Origin: Methylobacterium sp.
GTDB taxonomy: Bacteria > Pseudomonadota > Alphaproteobacteria > Rhizobiales > Beijerinckiaceae
Direction: 5' to 3'
DNA: 46,803 nt
Assembly (NCBI RefSeq): GCF_019750675.1
Contig: NZ_JAIEOF010000372.1
Coordinates: 1-46,803, forward strand
The translations under genes and the position numbers were made by a program. The notes beneath the pieces were generated by a model. That model did not search any database. It was not told the origin of the DNA and worked only from the letters and a program-made list of their open reading frames with translations. Each line of letters starts with the position of its first letter. The stretch's first letter is position 1. This document shows, one piece after another, positions 1-8,019 of the stretch.

Positions 1-415
1 ATCGCTCGGGGCCCGACTGGATCACGCGGTTCACGTCGTCCTCAACGATCTCGACGCGTGGATCGTCGAGGCTGTCTCCGAACAGGTGGGCGAGGGGGCC
101 GCGCGCCCAGGCGACGACGGCCGGGACGAGTTCGGCGACCACCACGCGGGCGTCCGGCCCCAGGGCGTCGAGGGCGGCGCGCAGGGTGAAGCCCATGCCG
201 AGGCCGCCGATGAGGATGCGGGCGCGCGGACGATCGTGCAGGCGGGCGCAGGCCACCGTCGCGAGCGCCTGCTCGGAGCGCCGGTCCAGGTTCGTCATCA
301 GCTCCGCCTTGCCCACCTGGATCGAGAAGGCCTCGTCCTGCCGCAGGAGGTGGAGAATGGTGCCCGTCCCGGGGATGGGCGCGCTGTCGAGGTGAACCCA
401 GGGGCTCGCGGACAT
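1..415 (-). CDS. Spermidine synthase-like SAM-dependent methyltransferase fold protein (3' end cut by window)
   Basis: Reading the minus strand from the ATG at 413-415, an open frame runs to the window edge without a stop (138 codons). The protein begins MSASPWVHLDSAPIPGTG. It has a glycine-rich nucleotide-binding loop, ILIGGLGMGFTLRAAL, at about residues 68-83, then an acidic strand end (VVVAELVPAVV) and an EIVEDDVNRVI segment. That order is typical of spermidine synthase and related class I methyltransferase folds. The C-terminal half lies outside the window, so putrescine aminopropyltransferase activity cannot be judged. Many such alphaproteobacterial proteins are only spermidine-synthase-like. 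A GGGGGCC/GGCCCCC hairpin lies in the 118-base gap towards the next gene. Confidence 0.72.
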   Translation of the reverse strand, partial: MSASPWVHLDSAPIPGTGTILHLLRQDEAFSIQVGKAELMTNLDRRSEQALATVACARLHDRPRARILIGGLGMGFTLRAALDALGPDARVVVAELVPAVVAWARGPLAHLFGDSLDDPRVEIVEDDVNRVIQSGPER

Positions 416-533
416 CAAGGTGAGGCTCCGGACGCGGCGTGGCCGGGAGGCCTCGACCGAAACCGGGGGCCGCGTCAAGCTCGGCCCCCGCAGCCCTCAG
501 CGAACCTTGCGGGCGCGGAATGCGCCCGGTGGA

Positions 534-1970
534 TCAGACCAGGGCGCCCGATTGCGCCGGCGCGGCCGCCCGGGTGGCGTCGGGACCCGGATTGGGCGGC
601 TCGGCGGCGTCGTGCTCCACCGCCGCAGGCGCGGCGCGGCGCTCCAGGGTGGCGACGGTGCGGAAGGCCAGGACGATGCCGGCCAGACCGAACAGGACCG
701 AGCCGAGGCCGACGCCCGCGATGACGCCCTTCGGCCCGTAGAGATGCGCGCCGAGGAGGGCGGGCGGCACCGTCCCCAGGGTGGCGCGGCCCCAGTTCAG
801 GGCGGTGGAGTAGAACGGGAAGCCGAGGTTGTTGAACGAGGCGTTGGCGAGGAACAGCAGTCCGGTGAAGAACCAGACGCCGCCGCTGACCAGGCAGAAG
901 AACGTGAAGAGCTCGGCCGCCAGACCCTGGAGGGCGAACAGGCGCGTCAGCGGTGCGGCCCCGAGGGCCAGGGCGGCCCAGACCACGAGGACGTAGACGG
1001 CCGTGACCAGGGTGCCGTCACGCAGCACGCCGCGCATCCGGTCGAAGCGCCCCGCGCCCCAGTTCTGTCCGAGGATCGGGCCGATCGAGCCCGACATCGC
1101 GAACAGGCCACCGAAGGCCACGGGGGTGAGGCGGTCGACCACCACGTTGCCCGCAACCGCCACGGCGCCGAACTTGGCGAGCGCGTGCGCGATGAAGGCG
1201 CTGGCCACGGAGGGCGCGAGGTTGGTGAGCACGGCGGGCAGGGCGATGCGCATCATCACGGGGGCGTCCGCGACCACGTGAGCGAGGCTGGGCCGGGCGA
1301 GGAGGCGGTGCTGGCGCACGCCCCAGAGGCCCACCACCGCGAAGGTGGCGCGGGCAAAGCAGGTGGTGATGGCGGCCCCGTCCACGCCGAGGCCCGCCCC
1401 GAAGATCAGCAGCGGGTCGAGGCCGGCGGTGACGATGGCGCCTCCGAGGGTGACGTACATGGCCTGACGCGCGGCACCGACGGCGCGCAGCAGGCCGGAG
1501 AACATCATGCCCGGCCCCATCAGGAGATTGGAGGGCAGGGTGATCCAGAGGAAGCGGATCGCCACCGGCATGGTCTCGGCATCCGCGCCGATCCAGCCCA
1601 GGAAACTCGGCAGGAAGGGCAGCATCAGGAGGATCAGGGCGCCGGAGACCACGAGGCCGTGGATGGTTCCGGAGGTGGCGAGCCGCCGCGCACCCGCCTC
1701 GTCACCGGCGCCGATCGCCCGCGAGACCAGGGCACCGGCCGCGATCATCAGGCCGATGTTGATGGCGATGGCGAAGAACTGGACGATGGTGGCGAAGCCC
1801 ACCGCCGCGGTCAGGCTGGGGTCGCCGAGCTTCGAGACGTAGAGCAGCGACAGGAAGTCGACGACGAAGATCGCCATCAGGCCCACCGAGCCGGTGGCGC
1901 TCATCGTCACCACGTGACGCAAGATCGAGCCGTGGACGAAGCGCGCGGAGTCTCGTGTCGCCTCAGGCAT
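534..1970 (-). CDS. MATE family efflux transporter
   Basis: A 478-residue polytopic inner-membrane protein with about twelve hydrophobic segments, the normal size for MATE (multidrug and toxic compound extrusion) exporters, which expel cationic drugs or metabolites in exchange for Na+ or H+. The two-fold repeat is visible: an N-terminal half with GLMAIFVVDFLSLLYVSKLG and a second half with GNVVVDRLTPVAFGGLFAMS followed by IGPILGQNWGAGR, the family hallmark. Its ATG (1968-1970) overlaps the stop of the upstream antiporter gene by 8 bases, so the two are probably co-transcribed and translationally coupled. The substrate cannot be predicted. The last 40 residues are a hydrophilic Ala/Pro tail. 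Confidence 0.92.
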   Translation of the reverse strand: MPEATRDSARFVHGSILRHVVTMSATGSVGLMAIFVVDFLSLLYVSKLGDPSLTAAVGFATIVQFFAIAINIGLMIAAGALVSRAIGAGDEAGARRLATSGTIHGLVVSGALILLMLPFLPSFLGWIGADAETMPVAIRFLWITLPSNLLMGPGMMFSGLLRAVGAARQAMYVTLGGAIVTAGLDPLLIFGAGLGVDGAAITTCFARATFAVVGLWGVRQHRLLARPSLAHVVADAPVMMRIALPAVLTNLAPSVASAFIAHALAKFGAVAVAGNVVVDRLTPVAFGGLFAMSGSIGPILGQNWGAGRFDRMRGVLRDGTLVTAVYVLVVWAALALGAAPLTRLFALQGLAAELFTFFCLVSGGVWFFTGLLFLANASFNNLGFPFYSTALNWGRATLGTVPPALLGAHLYGPKGVIAGVGLGSVLFGLAGIVLAFRTVATLERRAAPAAVEHDAAEPPNPGPDATRAAAPAQSGALV

Positions 1971-3882
1971 CCGAATGGGCGTCCTGAGCGGCGTGCGCCG
2001 GGGTTTGGGTGGCCGGCGCTTCGAGGGTGCGCGTGGCCGCCTCGCGCGTCTTCGAGCCGATGATGCCGCGGGTCTCGGCGTTGAGGGCGCGGGAGGGACG
2101 CTGCGGCTCCGTCAACGGCTCCGGCTTGATCTCCGAAACACCGCGCGTCCAGAGCGTGGCGTCCGGCGCGGCGCCGGCCTGCTGCAGCACGAGGCGGGCG
2201 ATGTCGCGCTTGCGTACGTCCTCGGCGGTGGCGGTCGCCGCCTCGGCGCTGAGGCCGAGGCCCTCCAGGGTGGCGCGCCCGAAGGCGAGGGCGGATTCGA
2301 CCGTTTCGCGCAGCTGGAAATCCACGTCGCGATTCATGAGTTCGACGGCGTGCATGCGGTCGTAGGCCCGGACGTAGGTGCGCACGCTGGCGAATTCCTC
2401 ATGCACGATGTCGACGATCTTGAGGGCCGCCTCGCCGTCGTCGACGCAGACGCAGAGGAGTTCGGCCCGGCCGATGCCGGCGGCGCGCAGCACGTCGAGG
2501 CGGGTGCCGTCGCCGTAATAGATGCGGAAGCCGAAACGGGAGGCGCTCCGGATCTGCTCCACGTCCTTGTCGATCACCGTGACGCTGATGCCTTCCGCGA
2601 GCAGCACCTGGGTCAGGATCTGCCCGAAGCGCCCGAAGCCGATCACGAGGACGCGGGCCTCCGTGCTCTCGATCGCCTCCGGCGTGGCCTCGGGCCCGTC
2701 GGGACGCCGGGCGAGCACGGTGTCGAGGGCCTTGGCGGCCACCGGGCCGACCAGCATGGTCAGGGCCGCCAGCGCCACGGCAAAGCGCGTGCTCGCGGAA
2801 TCGATCAGGCCGAGTTCGCCGCCGGCCGGCAGCAGCACGAAGGCGAACTCACCCGCCGGGGCCAGGATGGCGCCGCCCCGCACCGCGTCGAGCCAAGGCG
2901 AGCCGAACAGGCGGAACAGGCCGGCGACCAGCGCGACCTTGAGCAGGATCGCACCCGCCGTTGCGCCGAGCAGGGTCGGCCACTCGGCCTTGAGCAGGCC
3001 GCCGTCGATCGACATGCCGACGCTCATGAAGAACAGGCCGAGCAGCATGCCGCGGAACGGCTCGATATCGGCCTCGAGCTGGTGGCGGAAGTTCGATTCG
3101 GCCAGCAGAACGCCGGCCAGGAAGGCGCCCATCGCCATCGACAGGCCGACATGCTCCATCAGCATCGCGGTGCCGAGCACCACCAGGAGAGCGGCCGCCG
3201 TCATGACCTCGCGGGCGCCGCTGGCGGCGAGCAGGCCGAAGAACGGGTTGAGGCCATAGCGCCCGACCAGCACCACGGCGAGGATCGCCGCGCCCACCGT
3301 GCCGGTGGATTGCAGGGCAGCGAGCAGCCAGCCGTCGCCGCCGCTCGGGCCGGACGCGGCGAAGAGCGGCATCAGGGCCAGGATCGCCACGACGGAGATG
3401 TCCTGGAACAGCAGCACCGCGAAGGCGCGCCCGCCATAGGGCGTGCCCATGTCGCCGCGCTCTTCCAGGAGCTGCAGGGCGACCGCCGTGGCCGAGAGCG
3501 CCAGCGCGATGCCGATGACGAGGCTCGCCGAAGGCTTGGCGCCCATCAGGATGCCGACCCCGGCGAGTGCCACCGAGCAGACGAGGAGCTGGGCGGTGCC
3601 AAGCCCGAAGATGTCGCGCCGCATGGAGACGAGGCGGGAGATCTGGAGTTCGAGGCCGACGATGAAGAGCAGCAGCACGACGCCGAGTTCGGCCACGCTC
3701 GCCGCCGTCTCGGGCTCGGCGATCAGCGAGAAGCCGAACGGCCCGATCACCACGCCCGCCACGAGGTAGCCGAGCACGGCGCTCTGCCCGATGAGGCGGA
3801 AGATCGGCACGCCGATCACCGCCGCCGACAGGAACGTCAGCACGGGCGGCAGGAAGCTGACGTGGGTCGCGGCGCTCGCCAT
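1963..3882 (-). CDS. CPA2-family monovalent cation:proton antiporter with C-terminal TrkA-N domain (KefB/KefC-like)
   Basis: A 639-residue protein. Residues 10-390 form a Na+/H+-exchanger-type membrane domain of about twelve segments, including the LLFQDISVV motif (about 157-165) and the HQLEADIEPFRG loop (about 268-279) typical of the KefB/KefC branch. Residues 409-530 form a Rossmann TrkA-N (RCK) domain with GFGRFG at 415-420 and an acidic strand end (VIDKD), which senses NAD(H) or glutathione adducts in relatives. An Ala/Thr-rich tail follows. Likely role: K+ (or Na+) efflux coupled to H+ uptake in pH, osmotic or electrophile stress. No KefF/KefG partner is adjacent. It is the first gene of a pair with the MATE exporter (8-base overlap). 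Confidence 0.92.
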   Translation of the reverse strand: MASAATHVSFLPPVLTFLSAAVIGVPIFRLIGQSAVLGYLVAGVVIGPFGFSLIAEPETAASVAELGVVLLLFIVGLELQISRLVSMRRDIFGLGTAQLLVCSVALAGVGILMGAKPSASLVIGIALALSATAVALQLLEERGDMGTPYGGRAFAVLLFQDISVVAILALMPLFAASGPSGGDGWLLAALQSTGTVGAAILAVVLVGRYGLNPFFGLLAASGAREVMTAAALLVVLGTAMLMEHVGLSMAMGAFLAGVLLAESNFRHQLEADIEPFRGMLLGLFFMSVGMSIDGGLLKAEWPTLLGATAGAILLKVALVAGLFRLFGSPWLDAVRGGAILAPAGEFAFVLLPAGGELGLIDSASTRFAVALAALTMLVGPVAAKALDTVLARRPDGPEATPEAIESTEARVLVIGFGRFGQILTQVLLAEGISVTVIDKDVEQIRSASRFGFRIYYGDGTRLDVLRAAGIGRAELLCVCVDDGEAALKIVDIVHEEFASVRTYVRAYDRMHAVELMNRDVDFQLRETVESALAFGRATLEGLGLSAEAATATAEDVRKRDIARLVLQQAGAAPDATLWTRGVSEIKPEPLTEPQRPSRALNAETRGIIGSKTREAATRTLEAPATQTPAHAAQDAHSDA

Positions 3883-4180
3883 GGGACTCCGCTGCTGGAA
3901 GGGTCTTGCGCTGGAATAGGTCTTGAACGGAATATCTTGTTCTGCAGGATGTATCCCGGCCCGAAGATGCCGAACGCGATGGGATCCGATACGAGCCTGC
4001 CGAGCGGTCCGTCTTAACCATCGGGGAACCGCACGTCACGTCGGCGGCACACGACGGCGCTTCCCAGGGCGTCCCGCCGTGCGAATCAGCACTTGGGATG
4101 GATCGCTGTAGCCAGAACCCGATCGAATGATGCGTTGGCAACGGTCTATCGAATGTCGTGATCCGCGGACGCGTCTCGCG
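3883..4180. other. Intergenic region with a ~17-base tandem duplication
   Basis: 298 bases between the antiporter start and the DUF6883 gene; no convincing ORF. About 20-50 bases upstream of the antiporter ATG there is a near-tandem duplication: GGTCTTG-N4-GGAATA at 3902-3918 and GGTCTTG-N3-GGAATA at 3919-3934, with a third TCTTG at 3935. On the minus strand this gives two TATTCC boxes, either of which could be a -10 element, but no clear -35 was identified. Confidence 0.4.
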
Positions 4181-4534
4181 TCAGCGGTCGGGGTCGTGGT
4201 CAGGGACGACGGTCACGAGCGACCCGGAGCCGTCGTGACCGACCATCCAGACGCTTCGAACCCATGGCGTCTCACCCGAAGGTGTCGCGAGACGGCCGAT
4301 GCAGGTCACGATCCGGGCGCCGAACTCCGTCGGGACGACCTCCCACCTGCGTGAAGCCAATGCCTGAGCGAAGACGACGGATGCGAAGTCTTCCGCAGTG
4401 TCGGGCTCGTAACCGAAGCTGCGGAAGAACCGCGCTTTCGCACCGCCCTTCGGATGCTCGGAATTGAGCAGGTACCGGGAGATCTTGTCACTGGGGATCG
4501 TCAGTTTGCCGGGAAGAGGAGGCCCGTCGCTCAA
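4181..4534 (-). CDS. DUF6883 domain-containing protein
   Basis: A 117-residue soluble protein. The region around residues 10-42 (LTIPSDKISRYLLN, then HPKGGAKARFFRSFGY) matches the DUF6883 pattern: a conserved HPxG..KA.FF segment followed by a helix (DTAEDFASVVFAQAL) and a strand-rich end that includes TEFGARIVTCIGRL. Function is unknown. The likely start is TTG at 4532-4534, whose bases overlap the stop of the upstream DUF4926 gene as TTGA; no ATG is available upstream in frame. The tight junction points to a two-gene unit. From memory, DUF6883 and DUF4926 genes are often adjacent in bacteria and some are linked to toxin or immunity loci, but nothing here proves such a role. Confidence 0.75.
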   Translation of the reverse strand: MSDGPPLPGKLTIPSDKISRYLLNSEHPKGGAKARFFRSFGYEPDTAEDFASVVFAQALASRRWEVVPTEFGARIVTCIGRLATPSGETPWVRSVWMVGHDGSGSLVTVVPDHDPDR

Positions 4535-4776
4535 CGATCGCTCGCCCTCGCGAGCGTCAACATGTCGGCTCTGACCATCGCGATGGCGCCCATGGGCTGG
4601 GGAAACTCAACGAGATAGGCAAGGCCGTCTGAAAGAACACCGACCACGGTGCCTTCCGTACCCGCCGCGATGGCCTCACCCGTCATGGCGACGGCGGGCC
4701 CGAGCAGCAGCACATCATCCAGGTCCCGAAGTCCGGGCTGGTCCTTGCGGAGCAGAAAATGCGTCTCGATCGACAT
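4531..4776 (-). CDS. DUF4926 domain-containing protein
   Basis: An 81-residue protein starting at ATG 4774-4776 (MSIETHFLLRKDQPG). The core has DLDDVLLLG at 18-26, TGEAIAAGTEGTVVGVLSDG at about 32-51 and AYLVEFPQPMG at about 53-63, the small beta-barrel pattern of DUF4926 (a 'safe from harm' G.T.G.VV....A..VEF signature). It overlaps the following DUF6883 gene by four bases (TTGA). Longer readings extending to 5217 in this frame are discarded because they run antisense through the neighbouring DUF1127 gene. The function is unknown; a small partner or antidote for the DUF6883 protein is only a hypothesis. Confidence 0.75.
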   Translation of the reverse strand: MSIETHFLLRKDQPGLRDLDDVLLLGPAVAMTGEAIAAGTEGTVVGVLSDGLAYLVEFPQPMGAIAMVRADMLTLARASDR

Positions 4777-4892
4777 GTGAGTCAGGATACGGGGCGCCCC
4801 CGCTTTGGCAAGGCGCCCGGGAACGAACGCGCGGCACAGAGGCCGAGGTCTCTGCGGGCCGTCGGCTCCACCCTCCATCGGGTCCGCGCTCG

Positions 4893-5210
4893 TCAAGGAC
4901 TGCGACGGCGCGCGCCCCACCGCTCGTTCCGGCGGCCGACGAGGAAGCTCGACGCGTCGCCCTCCCGGAGCAGGAGTTCGGAGTCGCGCACGTCCTGCCG
5001 CACGAGGCCGATGTCCCGGAGTTCGCGGTCGGACATCCGCGAAAGCTGACCGACCACGCGGCGGTTGATGGCCGCCCGCGACACGCCGGCGGCGAGACGG
5101 GCCATCAGCCCGGTGAACCACGCCCCCGCGAAGAGCCGCGCCTGGGCGCCGGTGGGTGCAGCCGAGTTCCGGCACGTGGAAGCGATTCTTGGATTGGTGA
5201 TGCCGTCCAT
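4893..5210 (-). CDS. DUF1127 domain-containing protein (YjiS-like)
   Basis: A 105-residue basic protein from ATG 5208-5210 (MDGITNPRIAS). Residues about 45-80 hold the DUF1127 core: INRRVVGQLSRMSDRELRDI followed by GLVRQDV, an arginine-rich amphipathic helix with the RELRDIGL motif. In alphaproteobacteria small DUF1127 proteins have been tied to RNA turnover and to phosphate and carbon metabolism, but this longer form with N- and C-terminal extensions has no assigned role. It is divergent from a MocR-type regulator; the E. coli homologues yjiS and yjiR are also neighbours, suggesting that the regulator controls this gene. A dyad lies in the intergenic region. Confidence 0.82.
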   Translation of the reverse strand: MDGITNPRIASTCRNSAAPTGAQARLFAGAWFTGLMARLAAGVSRAAINRRVVGQLSRMSDRELRDIGLVRQDVRDSELLLREGDASSFLVGRRNERWGARRRSP

Positions 5211-5291
5211 GATGCATGCCCCTGGCCGGCGCCCGGTCTCGAAGGGGGCGCCGATCCCGGGACCATGCGGGCCGGGGACTGGCCGCGACAG

Positions 5292-5323
5292 GGACAATCC
5301 AGTACGGTTCGGCTGAATTGTCC
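5292..5323. promoter_or_regulatory. Inverted repeat, candidate MocR operator
   Basis: GGACAATCCAG at 5292-5302 and CTGAATTGTCC at 5313-5323 form an 11-base inverted repeat with one mismatch and a 10-base centre. A direct repeat is superimposed: CCAGTACG at 5299-5306 and CCGGTACG at 5322-5329, 23 bases apart. The element lies 20 bases before the MocR ATG and 82 bases upstream of the divergent DUF1127 start. MocR regulators usually bind paired repeats at divergent promoters, so autoregulation and control of the DUF1127 gene are plausible. Confidence 0.5.
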
Positions 5324-5342
5324 GGTACGAGGAGCAGGACAG

Positions 5343-6758
5343 ATGAAGGCCTCCCCCCTGTCCGCCCCCACCCTGGTCGAGACCGTGGCGGCCTCGATCG
5401 CCGAACGGATCGCGGGGCGCCAGCTCATGCCGGGCGCGCGTCTGCCGTCCGTACGCGCCTTCGCGGAGGCGATGGGCGTGTCGAAATCCACCGTGGTCGA
5501 GGCCTATGACCGGCTCGGGGCCGAGGGGGCCATCGTGGCGCGCCGGGGCTCGGGCTTCTACGTGGCCGGCAAGACGCGCCCCTTGTGCCTGAAGACCGTG
5601 GGGCCGCAGCTCGACCGGGCGGTGGATCCGCTCTGGATCACCCGCCAGTCCATGCAGGCGGGGCCGGACCTCGTGATGCCGGGCTCCGGCTGGCTCCCGG
5701 CGGCCTGGATGCCGGACGCGGCGATCCGGCGGGGCCTGCGGCAGCTGGCGCGCGGCGGGGAAGCCAACCTCGTCGCGCACGACCAGCCCCTCGGCTTCCC
5801 GCCCCTGCGGGCGCAGATCGTCCGACGCATGGCCGAGAAGGGCGTGGAGGCGGGCGCGGATCAGGTCGTGCTGGTGGATTCGGCGACGCAGGCGGTGGAC
5901 CTGCTCTGCCGCTTCCTCCTCGAGCCCGGCGACGCCGTGCTGGTGGATGACCCCTGCTACTTCAACTATCACGCCCTGCTGCGGGCGCACCGCGCGCGGA
6001 TCGTAGGGGTGCCGCTGACGCGATCCGGCCCGGACCTCGCCGCCCTCGACGCCCTCATGGCCGAGCACAGGCCCCGCTTCTACCTCATCAATTCCGCGCT
6101 TCAGAATCCCACGGGCTCGACCCTGGCCCCGGCGACCGCCCATCGCGTGCTCAAGCTCGCGGAGGCCCACGACACCCTCATCATCGAGGACGACATCTTC
6201 GGGGATTTCGAGGTCGAGCCCTCGCCGCGCCTGGCCGGCTTCGACGGCCTGGAGCGGGTGATCCAGGTCGGCAGCTTCTCGAAGACGCTCTCGGCGGCCG
6301 TGCGCTGCGGGTTCGTCGCCCTGCGGGAGGACTGGGTGGAACCCCTCATCGACCTCAAGCTCGCCATGAGCCTCGGTAACAGCCACCTGTCGGCGAGCCT
6401 GATGCACGGCCTCCTCACGGACGGAACCTATCGCCGCCACCTCGGGGAGGTCCGAGAAAAGCTCGCGCGCGCCATGGCGCCGGCCTTGCGCCGGCTGGAG
6501 GCCTGCGGGCTGACGGCCTGGCTGGAGCCGGCCGGCGGCTTCTTCCTCTGGATGCGCCTGCCCGCGGGCGTGGATTCGGCGGACGTCGCCCGGCGCGCCC
6601 TGGCCCGCGGGCTCGTGCTCGCGCCGGGAGGTGCCTTCAGCCCCTCGTCGCTGGGCGACAGCTTCCTGCGCTTTAACGTGGCCCAGTGCACCGATCCGCG
6701 CATGATCCCGATGCTGGAGGCCGCGCTGGCCGAATGCGCGGCCTCGGCCCTGCCTTGA
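5343..6758 (+). CDS. MocR-type regulator: GntR winged helix fused to a PLP aminotransferase-like domain
   Basis: A 471-residue fusion. Residues 10-76 are a GntR winged helix ([20 protein letters not shown]). Residues 100-470 are a fold type I aminotransferase domain with QNPTG (about 254-258), the PLP-binding aspartate in [11 protein letters not shown] (about 280-290), Lys314 in [10 protein letters not shown] as the Schiff-base lysine, and the following Arg321. All PLP-anchoring residues are present, so it should bind PLP and respond to an amine or amino acid ligand. The start is ATG 5343, preceded by GAGGAGCAGG; an in-frame TTG upstream would lie within the dyad. The effector is unknown. E. 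coli YjiR is a relative with the same DUF1127 neighbour. Confidence 0.9.
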   Translation: MKASPLSAPTLVETVAASIAERIAGRQLMPGARLPSVRAFAEAMGVSKSTVVEAYDRLGAEGAIVARRGSGFYVAGKTRPLCLKTVGPQLDRAVDPLWITRQSMQAGPDLVMPGSGWLPAAWMPDAAIRRGLRQLARGGEANLVAHDQPLGFPPLRAQIVRRMAEKGVEAGADQVVLVDSATQAVDLLCRFLLEPGDAVLVDDPCYFNYHALLRAHRARIVGVPLTRSGPDLAALDALMAEHRPRFYLINSALQNPTGSTLAPATAHRVLKLAEAHDTLIIEDDIFGDFEVEPSPRLAGFDGLERVIQVGSFSKTLSAAVRCGFVALREDWVEPLIDLKLAMSLGNSHLSASLMHGLLTDGTYRRHLGEVREKLARAMAPALRRLEACGLTAWLEPAGGFFLWMRLPAGVDSADVARRALARGLVLAPGGAFSPSSLGDSFLRFNVAQCTDPRMIPMLEAALAECAASALP

Positions 6759-6800
6759 AGTCCGCTCGAAGCGGCCCGACGCGAATTTACGGGAGAGCGG

Positions 6801-6828
6801 CCGGGTCCTGCGTGTCACGCGGACCCGG
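6801..6828 (+). terminator. Hairpin after the MocR gene
   Basis: CCGGGTCC (6801-6808) pairs with GGACCCGG (6821-6828), with an inner GCGT/ACGC stem, a one-base bulge and a three-base loop. It lies 43 bases after the stop at 6758. Only TT follows the stem, so termination may be partial. Confidence 0.5.
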
Positions 6829-6915
6829 TTTCGCGGGCCCAAGGGTGCCTGTGCCGGAGTTTTCCGCTATGACAGGTTGACAGGGGCGTCCCCGCCTCGC
6901 CACATCCCGGCTATC

Positions 6916-7932
6916 ATGAGCGACGCGAATCCGACGACCTCCCCCGTCTCCAGCGATGTGGCCGAGCTGCCCTCGGTCAAGCCCCCCCTGGAGATCCTGC
7001 TCTGTGCGCCGCGCGGCTTCTGCGCCGGCGTCGTGCGGGCCATCGACGTGGTGGAACGTGCGCTGGCCATCTACGGACCCCCGGTCTACGTCCGTCACGA
7101 GATCGTCCACAACAAGTACGTGGTCGAGAGCCTGAAGCGGAAGGGCGCGGTGTTCGTGCGCGAGCTCGACGAGGTTCCGGACGGCTCCGCCCCGGTGATC
7201 TTCTCCGCCCACGGCGTCGCCAAGACGGTACCGCACAACGCCGATTCGCGCGGCCTCACCACCATCGACGCGACCTGCCCGCTGGTGACTAAGGTCCACC
7301 GCGAGGCCGAGATCCACCACAAGCGCGGCCGCCACGTGCTGCTCGTCGGCCATTCCGGCCACCCCGAGGTCGTCGGCACCATGGGCCAGCTGCCCAAGGG
7401 CTCGATCACCCTGGTGGAGGACCTGGAGCAGATCGCCGCCCTGGAGCCCGAGAACCGGGACAACCTCGCCTGGGTGACGCAGACGACCCTGTCGGTGGAC
7501 GACACCCGGCACATCGTAGCGGCACTGAAGGAGAAGTTCCCGACCATCACGGGGCCGCACAAAGACGACATCTGCTACGCCACCACCAACCGCCAGGAAG
7601 CGGTGAAGCAGGTGGCTCCGCTTGTCGACGCGGTCATCGTGGTCGGCTCCTCGAACTCCTCGAACTCGCAGCGTCTGCGCGAGGTCGCCGAGCGCGTCGG
7701 CTGCCCGATCACCCGCCTCGTGCTGCGCGCCGAGGAGATCGACTGGCCGGCCTTCGAGGGCATCCGCAAGCTCGGCCTCACGGCCGGCGCCTCGGCGCCC
7801 GAGGTGCTGGTGGAAGAGATCATCGACGCGTTCGCCGCCCGCTACACCGTGACGGTGGACACGGTCTCGACGGTGGTGGAGGACATGTCCTTCCCGCTGC
7901 CGCGCGAACTGCGCAGCGAAGCCGCCGAATAA
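6916..7932 (+). CDS. ispH: 4-hydroxy-3-methylbut-2-enyl diphosphate reductase
   Basis: A 338-residue cytosolic iron-sulfur enzyme, the last step of the MEP isoprenoid pathway, reducing HMBPP to IPP and DMAPP. The three cluster cysteines are visible: Cys36 in RGFCAG, Cys121 in DATCPLV and Cys220 in [10 protein letters not shown]. The substrate-binding histidines and glutamate are in [11 protein letters not shown] and [14 protein letters not shown]. The start is ATG 6916 ([10 protein letters not shown]); a TTG at 6877 would give a longer form without support. A GC hairpin with a T-rich tail follows the stop, and thrB lies 87 bases downstream, a pairing common in alphaproteobacteria. Confidence 0.97.
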   Translation: MSDANPTTSPVSSDVAELPSVKPPLEILLCAPRGFCAGVVRAIDVVERALAIYGPPVYVRHEIVHNKYVVESLKRKGAVFVRELDEVPDGSAPVIFSAHGVAKTVPHNADSRGLTTIDATCPLVTKVHREAEIHHKRGRHVLLVGHSGHPEVVGTMGQLPKGSITLVEDLEQIAALEPENRDNLAWVTQTTLSVDDTRHIVAALKEKFPTITGPHKDDICYATTNRQEAVKQVAPLVDAVIVVGSSNSSNSQRLREVAERVGCPITRLVLRAEEIDWPAFEGIRKLGLTAGASAPEVLVEEIIDAFAARYTVTVDTVSTVVEDMSFPLPRELRSEAAE

Positions 7933-7963
7933 CGGCCGTTCCCACGGCCGAAACCATCCGCAG

Positions 7964-7991
7964 GGGCGCCGTTCGGCGCCCTTGTCCTTTT
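7964..7991 (+). terminator. Rho-independent terminator after ispH
   Basis: GGGCGCC (7964-7970), loop GTTC, GGCGCCC (7975-7981), then TTGTCCTTTT. A compact stem with a T-rich tail 31 bases after the ispH stop. It would reduce read-through into thrB. Confidence 0.7.
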
Positions 7992-8019
7992 CCGCCCCCG
8001 AGATGTTAAGCGAAGCGCC

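Noticed and set aside
420..2063. Long plus-strand ORF of 547 codons over the MATE gene
   Set aside because: Arg/Gly/His-rich composition, antisense to a clear MATE transporter; a GC-skew shadow.
1975..4017. 680-codon plus-strand ORF over the antiporter
   Set aside because: Antisense to a well-conserved CPA2 gene; no domain and no start context.
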